NCBI RefSeq assembly: GCF_033845285.1 | Contig: NZ_JAWXCX010000001.1 | Coordinates: 263,495-327,494 of the forward strand | Reading direction: 5' to 3' | Source of the DNA: Marinococcus sp. PL1-022 | GTDB lineage: Bacteria; Bacillota; Bacilli; Bacillales; Marinococcaceae | Length of the DNA: 64,000 nucleotides | Part shown: in pieces, positions 55,174 to 64,000 of the stretch | Layout of the letters: every line of letters begins with the position of its first letter | How positions within the stretch are numbered: position 1 is the first letter of the stretch | Notes under the pieces: generated by a model | Told to the model about the DNA's origin: nothing | The model's input: the letters and a program-made list of their open reading frames with translations, nothing else | The model's database searches: none | Made by a program: the position numbers and the translations under genes

Positions 55174-55470
55174 TCAGAGAGAAACGAGCCGTGAAATAAT
55201 ATATAAAAACAATAAAAATAAAAGAAACAGAGCGATGCTTCCAGCGATCAGCGAATAGAGGTAGCGTTTTTTATTTTTCTCTTCGGTGTAAACAATGAAA
55301 TACCTCAGCCCTGCCACTGTGAGGCTGACAGGAAGAATTAGGACAAGAGGGTGGGTAATGTAGGCAAGAAGCTCGCTGGAGGTGAAAAAAAGCCGGATCA
55401 TAAGCAGCACGGCGTAGACAGCCAGAACAGCGAGAGCATAATTAATATAGGTGTGGGCGCGTGTTGGCAA
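55174..55470 (-). CDS. Hypothetical small membrane protein (98 residues)
   Basis: Three hydrophobic segments (about 10-28, 38-55 and 74-94), with a charged YTEEKNKKR loop between the second and third. No family recognised. It would start with TTG 55470, ten bases after AAAGGG, which is modest support. Confidence 0.5.
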   Translation of the reverse strand: MPTRAHTYINYALAVLAVYAVLLMIRLFFTSSELLAYITHPLVLILPVSLTVAGLRYFIVYTEEKNKKRYLYSLIAGSIALFLLFLLFLYIISRLVSL

Positions 55471-55582
55471 GCAAAAACATCCCTTTGACGTAATTTGTAT
55501 CTATTATAACAAATTAATATTCGGCCAGGCATGAGGTTTTACTGCGCTTAGTCCGGAAAATAGCTGCAGCATTATGTAATGT

Positions 55583-55613
55583 AAAAAGAACCCGCCCAAT
55601 TTTAGGCGGATTC
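55583..55613 (-). terminator. terminator after the aldo/keto reductase gene
   Basis: On the minus strand GAATCCGCC pairs with GGCGGGTTC (one G-U), followed by five T. Confidence 0.8.
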
Positions 55614-55648
55614 GTTTGCGGTAGATTGTTTTTGTTTGCAAATGAAAG

Positions 55649-56653
55649 CTATACGTCTGAACGTTCAGGCGGAGCATAAATATTTAATTGATTGTCCTGA
55701 AGCGAAGGAACGTGTTTAGCGAGAATATCTTCAATATGCTCCATTTCCTCCTGATCAAGTATCCAGCCGTCGACGCCCTCGGCTTCCTTAATCTGTTCCG
55801 GAGTCCTTGCTCCCCAGAGGCACATGCTGATGCCGGGATTTTCAAGCGTCCATCGTGCTGCAAGCTGGGCGATCGTTTTGTTTCGCTCGTGAGCAAACTC
55901 CTGCAGCTCTCTGACGGCTGCCAAATAGTAGTTTCTGCTGTTGTTCTGGTACAAAGGCAGACTCGCGCGAATGTCTTCATTTGTAAACGTGCTTTGGGCA
56001 TCCACCTTGCCGGTCAGAAGGCTGTGGGCGAACGTGCCCCAGGTAATGCCGGCAATATGATTGCGCTCTGCATATTCAAACCATGGCTTTAGTTCCCGCT
56101 GGAACATATTGTACTGATTCTGCGTGGTATGCAGCGGCACGTACCGGCGTAATTCTTCCATCTCGTCCGGAGTGAAATTGCTTACACCAACAGCGCGTAT
56201 TTTTCCTTTTTCATAAAGCCTGTTCATTACTTCTCCCATTTGTTCCATACCGGTTTCATGATCGGGCCAGTGAATTTGATATAAATCTAAATAATCCGTG
56301 TTCAAACGACGCAGTGTGTTATCTATTTCCGTTTCTACTTTATCCGGGCGCATGTCCCGGAAAAGCTCTTTATTTTCGTTCCAGTTAACGCCGGGCTTTC
56401 CAAACAGCTGTACCTGATCCCTTGCGATACCGGCCTGGCTTAATGCTTTGCCGATAAACGCTTCGGAGTTTCCGAGCCCGTAATCCGGTGCTGTATCAAT
56501 CGTCGTAATCCCTGAATCGATCGCCTGCCGGACCGTTTTCACTGCGGCATCCCCGTCCGGCTCATTCTGCCACATTACGCCCCCCATTGCCCATGTGCCT
56601 AAGCCTACGCGGGACACTTCTATATCTGTTTCTCCTAATAAAATTCGTTCCAT
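55649..56653 (-). CDS. Aldo/keto reductase
   Basis: 334 residues of the AKR superfamily. Active-site residues are visible: Asp and Tyr in TIDTAPDYGLGNSE near 50-63, the Lys in FGKPGVN, and His in LYQIHWPDHE. RAVGVSNFTPDEM is a core motif. It reduces aldehydes or ketones with NAD(P)H. The closest pattern is the general-stress AKR group (YhdN-like). Start ATG follows GGAGGAAATAATTA. Confidence 0.92.
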   Translation of the reverse strand: MERILLGETDIEVSRVGLGTWAMGGVMWQNEPDGDAAVKTVRQAIDSGITTIDTAPDYGLGNSEAFIGKALSQAGIARDQVQLFGKPGVNWNENKELFRDMRPDKVETEIDNTLRRLNTDYLDLYQIHWPDHETGMEQMGEVMNRLYEKGKIRAVGVSNFTPDEMEELRRYVPLHTTQNQYNMFQRELKPWFEYAERNHIAGITWGTFAHSLLTGKVDAQSTFTNEDIRASLPLYQNNSRNYYLAAVRELQEFAHERNKTIAQLAARWTLENPGISMCLWGARTPEQIKEAEGVDGWILDQEEMEHIEDILAKHVPSLQDNQLNIYAPPERSDV

Positions 56654-56750
56654 TAATTATTTCCTCCACTCGGGTTGTATTTAATATTAGCTTTTACCCA
56701 TGCAGAAGAATGATTCAAACAAAGAATAATGCTATAAGGGAATGCTGGTA

Positions 56751-56783
56751 AAAAAGTCTCCCACCGGCCAGGCCGGGGGAGAC
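56751..56783 (-). terminator. terminator after the hemolysin III gene
   Basis: On the minus strand GTCTCCCCCGGCC pairs with GGCCGGTGGGAGAC (one mismatch), followed by six T. Confidence 0.82.
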
Positions 56784-56796
56784 AAGGGAATGGTAA

Positions 56797-57444
56797 TTAC
56801 AAAGGAATGACGTAAAAAAACACGGCAAAGAAATGTGCGGAGGAGCCGGCGAGAACAAAAAAGTGCCAGACGGCGTGATGGTAGGGAAAGCTCCGCCACA
56901 TATAGAAGACGGTGCCGGCGGTGTACAATACGCCTCCAATAACAAGCAGCAGCAGGCCGCCGGTGGGCAGAGCGCTCACGAGCGCCGGCCAGGCAATAAT
57001 AATGATCCAGCCCATGCCGATGTAAAACACAGTAGACAGAATACGAAACCGTTTAGTGAAGAATGCTTTAAAAATAATGCCGATGATGGCAATGCCCCAG
57101 ACAATGCTGAATAACACCCAGCTCAGAGTGCCGTGGAGCGCATGAAACAGAAACGGAGTGTACGTGCCGGCGATAAACAGATAGATGGCAGAGTGGTCAA
57201 AGACTTCAAATAAATCCTTCAGTCTGCCCGGTGAAAAGCTGTGAAGCAGGGTGGAGCATACGTAGGAGAGAAGCATGGACGTGCCGAAAATAGAAACGCT
57301 GACCACATGAAGGGCTGAAGCGTTGAGGGAAGCGAAAACAATCATAATAATAAGCGCAGCAGCACTCAGCAGAGCGCCGATGCCGTGCGTGACTGCGTTA
57401 GCGAATTCCTCCCGTCTGGTAAATGTATGGGTTTGATCCTGCAT
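56797..57444 (-). CDS. Hemolysin III / YqfA-family membrane protein
   Basis: 215 residues with seven TM segments. Conserved elements are EEFANAVTHGIGALLS near 10-25, CSTLLHSFSP, DHSAIYLFIAGTYTPF and the C-terminal HAVWHFFVLAGSSAHFF; the His/Asp set forms a zinc site like that of the PAQR superfamily. Function in bacteria is unclear, perhaps membrane-fluidity homeostasis. ATG 57444 follows GAAGGCGGCGT; the longer frame to 57609 is rejected. It is divergent from the MDR reductase. Confidence 0.9.
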   Translation of the reverse strand: MQDQTHTFTRREEFANAVTHGIGALLSAAALIIMIVFASLNASALHVVSVSIFGTSMLLSYVCSTLLHSFSPGRLKDLFEVFDHSAIYLFIAGTYTPFLFHALHGTLSWVLFSIVWGIAIIGIIFKAFFTKRFRILSTVFYIGMGWIIIIAWPALVSALPTGGLLLLVIGGVLYTAGTVFYMWRSFPYHHAVWHFFVLAGSSAHFFAVFFYVIPL

Positions 57445-57599
57445 ACGCCGCCTTCTTTCGTTAAGAATAGTTTCTTCATTATAACTTATTTTCCTCAGGG
57501 TTTCGAACAGGCATAAATGGCCGCGGATTTGTTTGCCGGATGGAATGGGGCGGGTATGAGAATCCAGAGCGACTTTAACCAAGGAAGGAAGGGATCGTA

Positions 57600-58616
57600 A
57601 TGAAAGCAATAGGATTTAAAAAGCATCTTCCAATTGAAGAGGATACAAGCTTTGAGATGTTTGATATTGCCAAATCCGAACCAAAGGGCCGGGACCTGCT
57701 TGTGCGTGTGCAGGCGGTATCCGTGAACCCGGTGGATACAAAAATCCGCGGAGGAAATGAAGGAACGGAAGAAGCAGAACCGCAGATTCTCGGCTTTGAC
57801 GCAGCCGGTATAGTGGAATCAGTAGGTGAAGAGGCGTCGTTGTTTCAGCCTGGTGATGAAGTATATTATGCAGGAAGCAATCTGCGGCCCGGCTCCAATC
57901 AGGAATATCAGCTGGTGGATGAGCGGATAGTGGGAAGGCGGCCTGTCCAGCTTTCAATGGCCGAAAGTGCCGCGATGCCTTTAACCGCTATTACTGCGTA
58001 CGAAGCGTTGTTTGACCGGATTGGAATTGTACCGGAGCGGGACCGCGGGGCGTCCGTACTCGTGTTAAACGGCGCTGGTGGCGTCGGATCCATTGCGATT
58101 CAGCTCGCCAAATGGGCCGGTCTTGACGTAGTTGCAACGGCTTCACGTGAAGAAACGACTGCCTGGTGCGAACAGATGGGGGCAGATAAAGTGATTAATC
58201 ACCATCAGCCTTTGCTCAAGCAGCTCCAGGATGCAGGGTATGACGGGGTCGACTATATTCTCTGCTTCACCGATACGGCCCAGCACTGGTCAGGAATGGC
58301 TGAGTGTATTCGTCCGCAGGGAACCATCTGTTCTATTGTAGAGACAGAGGAGCCACTTCCGCTGACCGACCTGCAGGCAAAGAGCGCCGCCTTTATGTGG
58401 GAGTTTATGTTCACACGGTCGATCTATCAGACGGAGGATATGATCCGCCAGCACGTCATTTTGGGTGAACTGGCTGATCTGTTTGACCAGTCGACCATCA
58501 AGCCAACGGTGACGGATACGCTGACACCGTTGAATGCCGAACAGATGAAAGAGGCACACCGGCGGGTGGAATCAGGTAAAACGATCGGGAAAATTGTTCT
58601 TGAACACTGGGAGTAA
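57600..58616 (+). CDS. Zinc-independent quinone-oxidoreductase-like MDR (ZADH1/YogA type)
   Basis: 338 residues. GRDLLVRVQAVSVNPVDTKIR near 30-50 is the QOR-type N-terminal signature; the NADP loop is LNGAGGVGSIAIQLAKWAG near 160-178; EELLCFTDT-like middle and the C-terminal SGKTIGKIVLE complete the family pattern. No zinc-binding Cys cluster is visible. It likely reduces quinones or enones. ATG follows GGAAGGAAGGGATCGTA. Confidence 0.9.
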   Translation: MKAIGFKKHLPIEEDTSFEMFDIAKSEPKGRDLLVRVQAVSVNPVDTKIRGGNEGTEEAEPQILGFDAAGIVESVGEEASLFQPGDEVYYAGSNLRPGSNQEYQLVDERIVGRRPVQLSMAESAAMPLTAITAYEALFDRIGIVPERDRGASVLVLNGAGGVGSIAIQLAKWAGLDVVATASREETTAWCEQMGADKVINHHQPLLKQLQDAGYDGVDYILCFTDTAQHWSGMAECIRPQGTICSIVETEEPLPLTDLQAKSAAFMWEFMFTRSIYQTEDMIRQHVILGELADLFDQSTIKPTVTDTLTPLNAEQMKEAHRRVESGKTIGKIVLEHWE

Positions 58617-58620
58617 ATGA

Positions 58621-58661
58621 AAAACGCACCGCAGCCGAAGCCGGCTGCGGTGCGTTTTTTT
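58621..58661. terminator. strong terminator between convergent MDR and SSS genes
   Basis: CGCACCGCAGCC pairs perfectly with GGCTGCGGTGCG, with flanking A4 and T7. Confidence 0.93.
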
Positions 58662-58665
58662 GAGA

Positions 58666-60252
58666 TCAGGAAGCGACGCCGAGAGGGGAAAAGATTACAT
58701 AAAGAATACCGATACCGATAACGAGGCCGGCTGCCGCCGGCTTGGCGTATTTCCACGGCACCATATCCACAGGCGCTTCATTTTTGAATTCGAAGGGCTC
58801 CTCCATCGGTTTAAATTTCCCGACAACAAGCATGACAATAACGCTGAGGGGAAACAGTACACTCAGTACATAAAGGAAATTGAGTTCTCCAATAAAGACC
58901 TTGCTTGCACCATAAAAAATGATGTGCACCGGTACAGCCACCTTTGCGGCAAACGGCGACACTTTTTTGGTATAAAAGCCGACGACCATAATGGCAAGCA
59001 CGGGGGTGTTAAAGAAGCCAAACATCTCCTGCAGATAATTGTATAACCCGGAAGGGGCAAACAAAATAAAAGGCGAAATAAAGATGGAGACAATGGCGAC
59101 AATCATGGCAAACCGCTGCCCGGAACGGACGAGGGCTGCTTCATCGGCATCCGGATGAAACAACGGTTTATACAAGTCAAGCGTAAACAGCGTAATAACG
59201 CTGTTGATGCCTCCGTTAAACGAGCTCAGGACAGCCCCAAACAAAATAGCTGCGAACACGCCGGTCAGTACCGGCGGCAGAAGATCGGTGACGAGCGTCG
59301 GGTAGGCGGCGTCGCCATTGGCGAGACTGCTGCCGTACAGGTGATAGGCAATCACGCCCGGAAGCACAATATAGAAGGCGCCAAACAGCTTAAATAAAGC
59401 AGTAATCATGACACCCTTCTGTCCTTCCTTCAAATTACGTGCTGCAAGCGGGCGCTGAACAATGGCCTGATTGATACAAAAATAAAACAGGTTGTTAAAC
59501 AATAGCCCCATAAATATCGTCGGCCAGGGTACCTGGGCATCATTGCTGCCATCAATGGCGTTTAACTTGTCTGTATGCTCTGAGGTGAGCGTCCCCACTC
59601 CGTTAAACATATTGCCATTACCGAGCGCCATGAGCCCGAGCACGAGAATAAGAATCCCGCCGGCAATTAATCCGACTCCGTACAGTGAATCAGCAGAGGC
59701 AATAGCCTTCAGACCGCCAAATACTATATAAAGCATGCCGACAAGCCCGATGCCGGCAGAAACAATTAAAACAGTAAAAAACTGGCTCGTGCCGAGCACA
59801 CTCGAAATATCAAATATCTGGTCGAGCACAAGCGAGCCGGAATACAGAACTGTCGGCAGAAATGATGACGCAAACCCAAGCAGCATGAGCAGCGAAACGA
59901 TCTGCCTCGTCCGCTGATCATAGCGTTTTTCAAGAAACTCGGTAACGGTAGTTACTCCCGCCCGTAAGTATTTAGGTAAAAACATAAATGCCATAAAAAT
60001 GAGCGCAACCGGCGTGGTAACCTCCCAGGCCATCGAAGCCATTGAGCCGGTGTAGGTCTGGCCGCTCAGGCCGACAAGCTGCTCAGTGGAGAGATTGGCA
60101 AGCAGGGTGGATGAGCCGATGGTGAGCGCCAGCAGGCTGCGGCCACCGAGAAAATATCCCTCCTGGCTCTGCATATTAATGTTTTTCGTCCGGTAGGCAG
60201 CGTAGCCGGCAATAGCGATAGTAATGAGTATGAATGTAAAAAGTGAAAACAT
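58666..60252 (-). CDS. Solute:sodium symporter (SSS family, sugar-type)
   Basis: 528 residues with about 14 TM segments. SSS hallmarks: YFLGGRSLLALTIGSSTLLAN near 35-55, the conserved FGAVLSSFNGGINS segment and a GLKAIASADSLYGVG loop. The LSTEQLVGLSGQTY element is like that of sodium/sugar members such as vSGLT and YidK. Substrate unknown, probably a sugar. Start ATG follows AGAAGGGACATC. An operator-like palindrome lies 31 bp upstream of the start. Confidence 0.92.
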   Translation of the reverse strand: MFSLFTFILITIAIAGYAAYRTKNINMQSQEGYFLGGRSLLALTIGSSTLLANLSTEQLVGLSGQTYTGSMASMAWEVTTPVALIFMAFMFLPKYLRAGVTTVTEFLEKRYDQRTRQIVSLLMLLGFASSFLPTVLYSGSLVLDQIFDISSVLGTSQFFTVLIVSAGIGLVGMLYIVFGGLKAIASADSLYGVGLIAGGILILVLGLMALGNGNMFNGVGTLTSEHTDKLNAIDGSNDAQVPWPTIFMGLLFNNLFYFCINQAIVQRPLAARNLKEGQKGVMITALFKLFGAFYIVLPGVIAYHLYGSSLANGDAAYPTLVTDLLPPVLTGVFAAILFGAVLSSFNGGINSVITLFTLDLYKPLFHPDADEAALVRSGQRFAMIVAIVSIFISPFILFAPSGLYNYLQEMFGFFNTPVLAIMVVGFYTKKVSPFAAKVAVPVHIIFYGASKVFIGELNFLYVLSVLFPLSVIVMLVVGKFKPMEEPFEFKNEAPVDMVPWKYAKPAAAGLVIGIGILYVIFSPLGVAS

Positions 60253-60594
60253 GATGTCCCTTCTTTCCTGCTGTAAAAGTATGTCGAAACGTTTTGAATA
60301 ACGTGCACGAAAAAAGGTTTACCCCTGGCGATTTCCGAGCAAACCCCTGATAAAAGCGAATTGTATAAAAAACATCATAAAGATGGTTTTATAATATAAA
60401 TACAAAAGTTGATAAATAGGAAATGATAACCCTTACATGATGAAAATAAAAAAATCAATAGAAAAAATGTGACGATTTTGTGTCGTAAGCGTTTTACAGT
60501 CTAGACGTATGAAAGGCCAGCCTATAGAATAAGAACTCGTTGTGGAATAAAAAAGTGAAAAATTAATTAACCAATATATCAAGGAGGGATAACA
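60253..60594. other. divergent intergenic region with operator-like sequences
   Basis: No gene seen. TCGAAACGTTTTGA at 60284-60297 is a near-perfect palindrome around AAACGTTT, like a LacI-family operator, just upstream of the SSS gene. GTAAGCGTTTTAC near 60486-60498 is a second CG-centred palindrome upstream of the MFS gene, with weaker resemblance to cre. TATAAT at 60390-60395 lacks a fitting -35 box. Confidence 0.4.
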
Positions 60595-61812
60595 ATGATC
60601 GTACGCAATGGCCAAACGTTCCGTCCAATGGTGATGATTGCCATGTTTATGATTTCTACGTTCGCTATCGGTACTACTGAATACGTCGCCATGGGGATTT
60701 TATCGAATGTCTCTGACTCCTTTGGCATCACGATTTCCGCTGCAGGTCTGATTGTCAGCATGTACGCACTAGGCGTCGCCGTGCTCTCGCCAATTGCCAT
60801 ATCTCTTTTGGTGAAATTTCCAAGGAAGTATGTATTAATTGGATTGATGCTGTTGTTTATCGGCTCAAGCGTGGCCAGCGCCCTGGCGCCAAATTACACA
60901 GTACTGCTGTGGGCACGCGTCTTCTCTGCATTGATGCACGGTCCGTTCTTTGCCATTGCGATGGTTATGGCGAGCGAAGTTGTCCCTCCATCGAAAAAAT
61001 CGGGGGCGGTGGCTGCCATTAACGGCGGACTGACGATTTCCTTAATGATCGGCGTGCCGTTCGGTGCATATATCGGAGACTTGTTTGACTGGCGCATGGT
61101 GTTTGCCGGTATTGCCGGACTTGGCATTATCAGCCTGCTTGGAATCATCCTTTATGTACCAAACATGAATGCTGAAGAACCAACATCCATGAGAAAAGAG
61201 CTTGGCGTTTTCAAAAGAAAACAGGTATTGTTTGCACTAGCTATTACGGTGTTCGGCTATTCAGGCGTTTTCACCGCCTACACGTATATTGAGCCTCTTC
61301 TTCAGGATATAACAGGCTTTGGTCCGGCAGGTATAACGCTTTCCCTCTTTTTATTCGGCGTTGGTGGCGTACTTGGAAACATGCTTTCCGGGCGTTTAAA
61401 CGCCGAGTCCCTGCTGAAGCCGCTGATGGTCGTGATGGCTTCACTGACCGTGATTCTGTCAACGCTCACCTTAACGAGCACTATCCCATGGCTCGCCCCG
61501 GTTTCAGTGCTTCTGCTTGGTATGGGCGCCTTTGGTACAGTGCCAATTCTGCAGACAACGGTCATCCGGGCAGCAGAGGGTGCGCCTTCGATCGCAAGTG
61601 CTTCCGCGGTCTCTGCCTTTAACCTGGCGAACGCCTTTGGCGCCTGGGTTGGCGGTATGGTGATCAGTCTTGGATTGAGCCTGCCGCTGATTGGTATGGC
61701 CGGTGCTGTTATTACGCTCTTAGGTCTCATGCTTTCGTGGCTGTCGTTTCGCTCCAGCGAAAAAGAAGTACAGGAAAGCAGACAGGGAGTACCGGCAACA
61801 GATTCCTACTAG
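60595..61812 (+). CDS. MFS transporter, AraJ/YdhP-like drug/sugar efflux type
   Basis: 405 residues, 12 TM segments. FAIGTTEYVAMGIL near residues 22-35 is the signature of the AraJ/SotB/YdhP branch; GFSGVF-like FGYSGVFTAYTYIEPLL and the central cytoplasmic loop follow the MFS pattern. Probable export of sugars or small toxic compounds. ATG follows AAGGAGGGATAACA. Terminator at 61822. Confidence 0.9.
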   Translation: MIVRNGQTFRPMVMIAMFMISTFAIGTTEYVAMGILSNVSDSFGITISAAGLIVSMYALGVAVLSPIAISLLVKFPRKYVLIGLMLLFIGSSVASALAPNYTVLLWARVFSALMHGPFFAIAMVMASEVVPPSKKSGAVAAINGGLTISLMIGVPFGAYIGDLFDWRMVFAGIAGLGIISLLGIILYVPNMNAEEPTSMRKELGVFKRKQVLFALAITVFGYSGVFTAYTYIEPLLQDITGFGPAGITLSLFLFGVGGVLGNMLSGRLNAESLLKPLMVVMASLTVILSTLTLTSTIPWLAPVSVLLLGMGAFGTVPILQTTVIRAAEGAPSIASASAVSAFNLANAFGAWVGGMVISLGLSLPLIGMAGAVITLLGLMLSWLSFRSSEKEVQESRQGVPATDSY

Positions 61813-61821
61813 AAAAACACA

Positions 61822-61859
61822 AAAATCCGCACGCTCGAGGAGGAGCGTGCGGATTTTTT
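61822..61859. terminator. strong terminator between convergent MFS and LLM genes
   Basis: AAATCCGCACGCTC pairs perfectly with GAGCGTGCGGATTT around a six-base loop, followed by T on the plus strand. Confidence 0.92.
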
Positions 61860-61862
61860 CAT

Positions 61863-62861
61863 TTAAAGGTTGTCAGCAATACCGGCGGCATATTGGAAAG
61901 ACTTCTTTTTTGCTTCAAAATCATAAATGTTGGTAATGCCCATCAGTTCATCGAGCCCAAGCTTATCCCGCAGTTCACGCAGCTGTTTCTGCACGGCAGC
62001 CGGGGAGCCAATAACAGCTCGCCGCCGATTCTCCTGTACCTTTTCCCTCTCCTCCTGTGTCCAGGAGTCGGGATTTACGCTATCCGGGGCAGGCACTTTC
62101 GTATTAGTGCCCTTTTCGACATTCAGCAGCCATTGATCCTGGCTGAGCGCCAGAAAATCAGCCTCTTCGTCAGTAGCCGCGCAGACAATAAATACACAGG
62201 CAGCAGTCACTGGCTGTGGCTGCCGGCTGCTTGGCACAAAGGAGGAGTGGTATTTACGGACCGCCCAGGCGCCCTGGTCCGGACTGATAAACTGGCCGAA
62301 CATGAATCCGGCACTTTGCCTGCCGGCATCCCGCGCGCCGCGCTCGGACAAACCGAGTACCCAGGTTTCGGGCAGGGAGCTGCTCATCGGAGATGCTTTA
62401 ATGGAGGCATAGGGATGATCACTGGGAAGGGATCGGTCAATAAATCCCTGAACCTCCTGAAGAAGGCGGGGGAAGGCGGACATGCTTTTTTTATTACCGT
62501 CTGTCAAGGCTTCCCGGATCGTGTTGCCCCCGCCGGGAGATCTTCCAATGCCCAGGTCGATCCGGCCGGGAAATAAAGCTTCAAGCACTTTAAAGTTTTC
62601 GGCTACCTTGTATGGGCTGTACTGTGGGAGCAGGACGCCTCCCGAGCCGATACGGATGCTTGTGGTGACGCTTGCGAGGTGTGACATCAGAATTTCCGGC
62701 GAGGAGCCGGCCAGGCCGCTGGTGCTGTGATGCTCGGCCACCCAAAAGCGGTGAAATCCCCATTTCTCCGCCATTTGAACGAGTTCACGGGTATGTTCGA
62801 AGGCTTTTTCGGGGGTATCGCCTTCTGCAATCGGTGACTGATCAAGAATACTGATATTCAT
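61863..62861 (-). CDS. LLM-class flavin-dependent oxidoreductase
   Basis: 332 residues of the luciferase-like monooxygenase family. WGFHRFWVAEHHSTSGLAGSS near 33-53, IRIGSGGVLLPQYSPYKVAE and LFPGRIDLGIGRSPGG are family-specific. Such proteins use FMN supplied by a reductase; substrate unknown. Start ATG follows TGGAGGAACGCGC. It is divergent from the next gene. Confidence 0.93.
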   Translation of the reverse strand: MNISILDQSPIAEGDTPEKAFEHTRELVQMAEKWGFHRFWVAEHHSTSGLAGSSPEILMSHLASVTTSIRIGSGGVLLPQYSPYKVAENFKVLEALFPGRIDLGIGRSPGGGNTIREALTDGNKKSMSAFPRLLQEVQGFIDRSLPSDHPYASIKASPMSSSLPETWVLGLSERGARDAGRQSAGFMFGQFISPDQGAWAVRKYHSSFVPSSRQPQPVTAACVFIVCAATDEEADFLALSQDQWLLNVEKGTNTKVPAPDSVNPDSWTQEEREKVQENRRRAVIGSPAAVQKQLRELRDKLGLDELMGITNIYDFEAKKKSFQYAAGIADNL

Positions 62862-62955
62862 GCGCGTTCCTCCAAATAAACAGAATGCTTTTCTATGCTA
62901 GTCCAGTGTAAAAGAAAAACGAAAAAATCTACAGTAAATGAAATGGGGGCAACAA

Positions 62956-63855
62956 ATGAACACCGAATCAATACGTAATTGGATTTACCAGATGTATGAC
63001 ATAGAAGCAGCTTCGCTTGGACAATGCCGAGCCAGGGGCTGGTGCATAAGGGACAGTAAAGGATCGGAGTGGGTGCTTGTGACCGGGGAGGCTGTGCTGC
63101 CGGAGGAAGAGACGGTCCAGTGGCTTGAAGCTGAGAGTGATATCAGTATAAAAAAGACAGTAGAGGGAGATAAACTGGCGGACACCGGGGAGAGAGGCCT
63201 GGCCTATATGTATGAGAAGAAGCCGAAAAACCATGGGAGCGTCCGAATGGAAGAATCAGATTACCAGCAGCTTGGCGCCTCCCTGGCAGTAAAGCACCGC
63301 AGCTGGCATGAGAAATTACCGATGAACGACAAAAAAAGCATCTCCCTGTCGGAGCAGACCATAAAGGCAGAACACCAGCAGATGGACATGCTGCTTCCGA
63401 AAGGCCAGACGATTATCCGGCAAAGTATTGATGCACTTTTTCCTGTAATGCAGCGTGCGGCCCTCCACTCGGATGGCACAGGTTTTGTTTTCAGGGAAAT
63501 GAATTGGAAGCATGGGGGTCCTGGGAAGGGATTTCTTTTTCCGGGAGCGATGCCTGGGGTTCATGTGAGTTTATACGATCTTGCGGCGCTGCTTCGGGGT
63601 CTTCTGCTTTCCTTTTCCGGCACAGAAGACTATCAGCCCTTTGCCCGAATGGTTTTTAATGAACTGCTTGCCGGCTATGACAGCGTAAGGAGCATACCGC
63701 TGCCTTCGCTGCAGCAGTTTGCGAATATTTTAGAGTGGCACGACCTGTATCAATATGCTCTCCTCTGGCAAAAACCTGTTGCGGGGACAGAGAGGCCACT
63801 CAGAATGAGGGAGCAGCACCGGCTTGAGCACCGGGTTCCGCTGCTTGAAATTTAA
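62956..63855 (+). CDS. Hypothetical protein, perhaps distantly CotS/YutH-like
   Basis: 299 residues, not recognised with confidence. A weak resemblance to the kinase-fold spore-coat proteins CotS/YutH is seen: an N-terminal sensing of a small acidic domain, then LGASLAVKHRSWHEKLP, which resembles the LAxFHxRG element, and a later VHVSLYDLAALLRGLLL helix. The expected catalytic HxDxxxxN motif is not seen. ATG 62956 follows GGGGGCAACAA; an ATG at 62938 has no ribosome site. Confidence 0.5.
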   Translation: MNTESIRNWIYQMYDIEAASLGQCRARGWCIRDSKGSEWVLVTGEAVLPEEETVQWLEAESDISIKKTVEGDKLADTGERGLAYMYEKKPKNHGSVRMEESDYQQLGASLAVKHRSWHEKLPMNDKKSISLSEQTIKAEHQQMDMLLPKGQTIIRQSIDALFPVMQRAALHSDGTGFVFREMNWKHGGPGKGFLFPGAMPGVHVSLYDLAALLRGLLLSFSGTEDYQPFARMVFNELLAGYDSVRSIPLPSLQQFANILEWHDLYQYALLWQKPVAGTERPLRMREQHRLEHRVPLLEI

Positions 63856-63863
63856 AACAGCAC

Positions 63864-64000
63864 TTACTTTGGGGGGATCATCGAAAAAATTTCACCGCTT
63901 TCAAAAATGCTTATTACTTCATCAAGCCATTCATAATAGTGCAGTGCGTAATCGATTTTTTCAAGATCGTGCTTAAGTACGTCAATAAGATAGGGATCCT
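63864..64000 (-). CDS. C-terminal end of an unidentified gene (partial)
   Basis: On the minus strand an open frame runs from the window edge to a TAA at 63864, encoding 44 residues rich in acid and aromatic residues (KIDYALHYYEWLDEVI, then FESGEIFSMIPPK). The frame converges on the preceding gene. Too short to assign. Confidence 0.5.
   Translation of the reverse strand, partial: DPYLIDVLKHDLEKIDYALHYYEWLDEVISIFESGEIFSMIPPK

Noticed and set aside
61737-62576. 279-residue plus-strand open frame overlapping the LLM oxidoreductase
   Set aside because: It runs through the strong terminator at 61822-61859 and is antisense to a well-supported gene.

Overview
The window reads as chromosome from a moderately GC, low-GC-phylum (Firmicutes) bacterium of the Bacillaceae type, probably a salt- or alkali-adapted one. 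Support for this: strong AGGAGG-type ribosome sites, CcpA-type cre sites, BglG/LicT antitermination, an LPDTS sortase signal of the Bacillus class D type, a guanidine-I riboswitch, many Na+-coupled carriers (TRAP, AGCS, SSS) and visibly acidic protein tails. Genus is inference only. No rRNA, tRNA, CRISPR array or intact transposase was seen.

Layout. 0-8.8 kb: the end of a TRAP transporter (DctP-DctQ-DctM) followed by an L-rhamnose catabolic block (fused aldolase/dehydrogenase rhaEW, isomerase rhaI, kinase rhaB), then a TIM-barrel sugar isomerase behind its own cre-controlled promoter and a thioredoxin-like protein. 8.8-20.6 kb: housekeeping and accessory genes (OsmC, sugar-nucleotide-type dehydrogenase, GNAT, Zn alcohol dehydrogenase, deoxyribonucleotidase, CynX-type MFS, DUF4396, EamA, MOSC, FdhD, alanine/glycine symporter, a small sigma-like protein, glycerol dehydrogenase). 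20.7-31.9 kb: two PTS regulons governed by RNA antitermination, one for sucrose (antiterminator, RAT/terminator, EIIBC, sucrose-6-P hydrolase) and one for aryl-beta-glucosides (RAT-terminator, antiterminator, second RAT-terminator, EIIBCA, 6-phospho-beta-glucosidase). Between them lie an SDR, a uracil-DNA-glycosylase-like gene and a frameshifted M14-type peptidase.

32-39.8 kb: a threonine-synthase-like gene, then an A+T-richer block on the minus strand holding a secreted, sortase-anchored acetamidase/formamidase (broken by a frameshift at a G6 run), an amidohydrolase and a membrane carrier. After it come divergent OYE reductase and DoxX genes whose shared spacer carries two perfect TGTGA-N6-TCACA palindromes, and a 48-residue membrane protein. 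39.9-48.5 kb is the standout: a guanidine-I (ykkC) riboswitch with an overlapping terminator controls two DUF1989 proteins, a 1210-residue biotin-dependent urea/guanidine carboxylase, allophanate hydrolase and a YjiH/gate-domain membrane protein. Together these should carry guanidine through carboxyguanidine and allophanate to ammonia and CO2, with the membrane protein as an untested candidate for transport.

48.5-64 kb: mixed genes (GNAT, an MpsC/DUF2294 protein with two similar halves, an unassigned structured leader before an orphan 81-residue protein, a second UDG-like paralogue, TSUP carrier, NmrA-type SDR, MetE-like methyltransferase, aldo/keto reductase, hemolysin III, MDR reductase, SSS symporter, MFS efflux protein, LLM oxidoreductase, and two unassigned proteins at the right edge).
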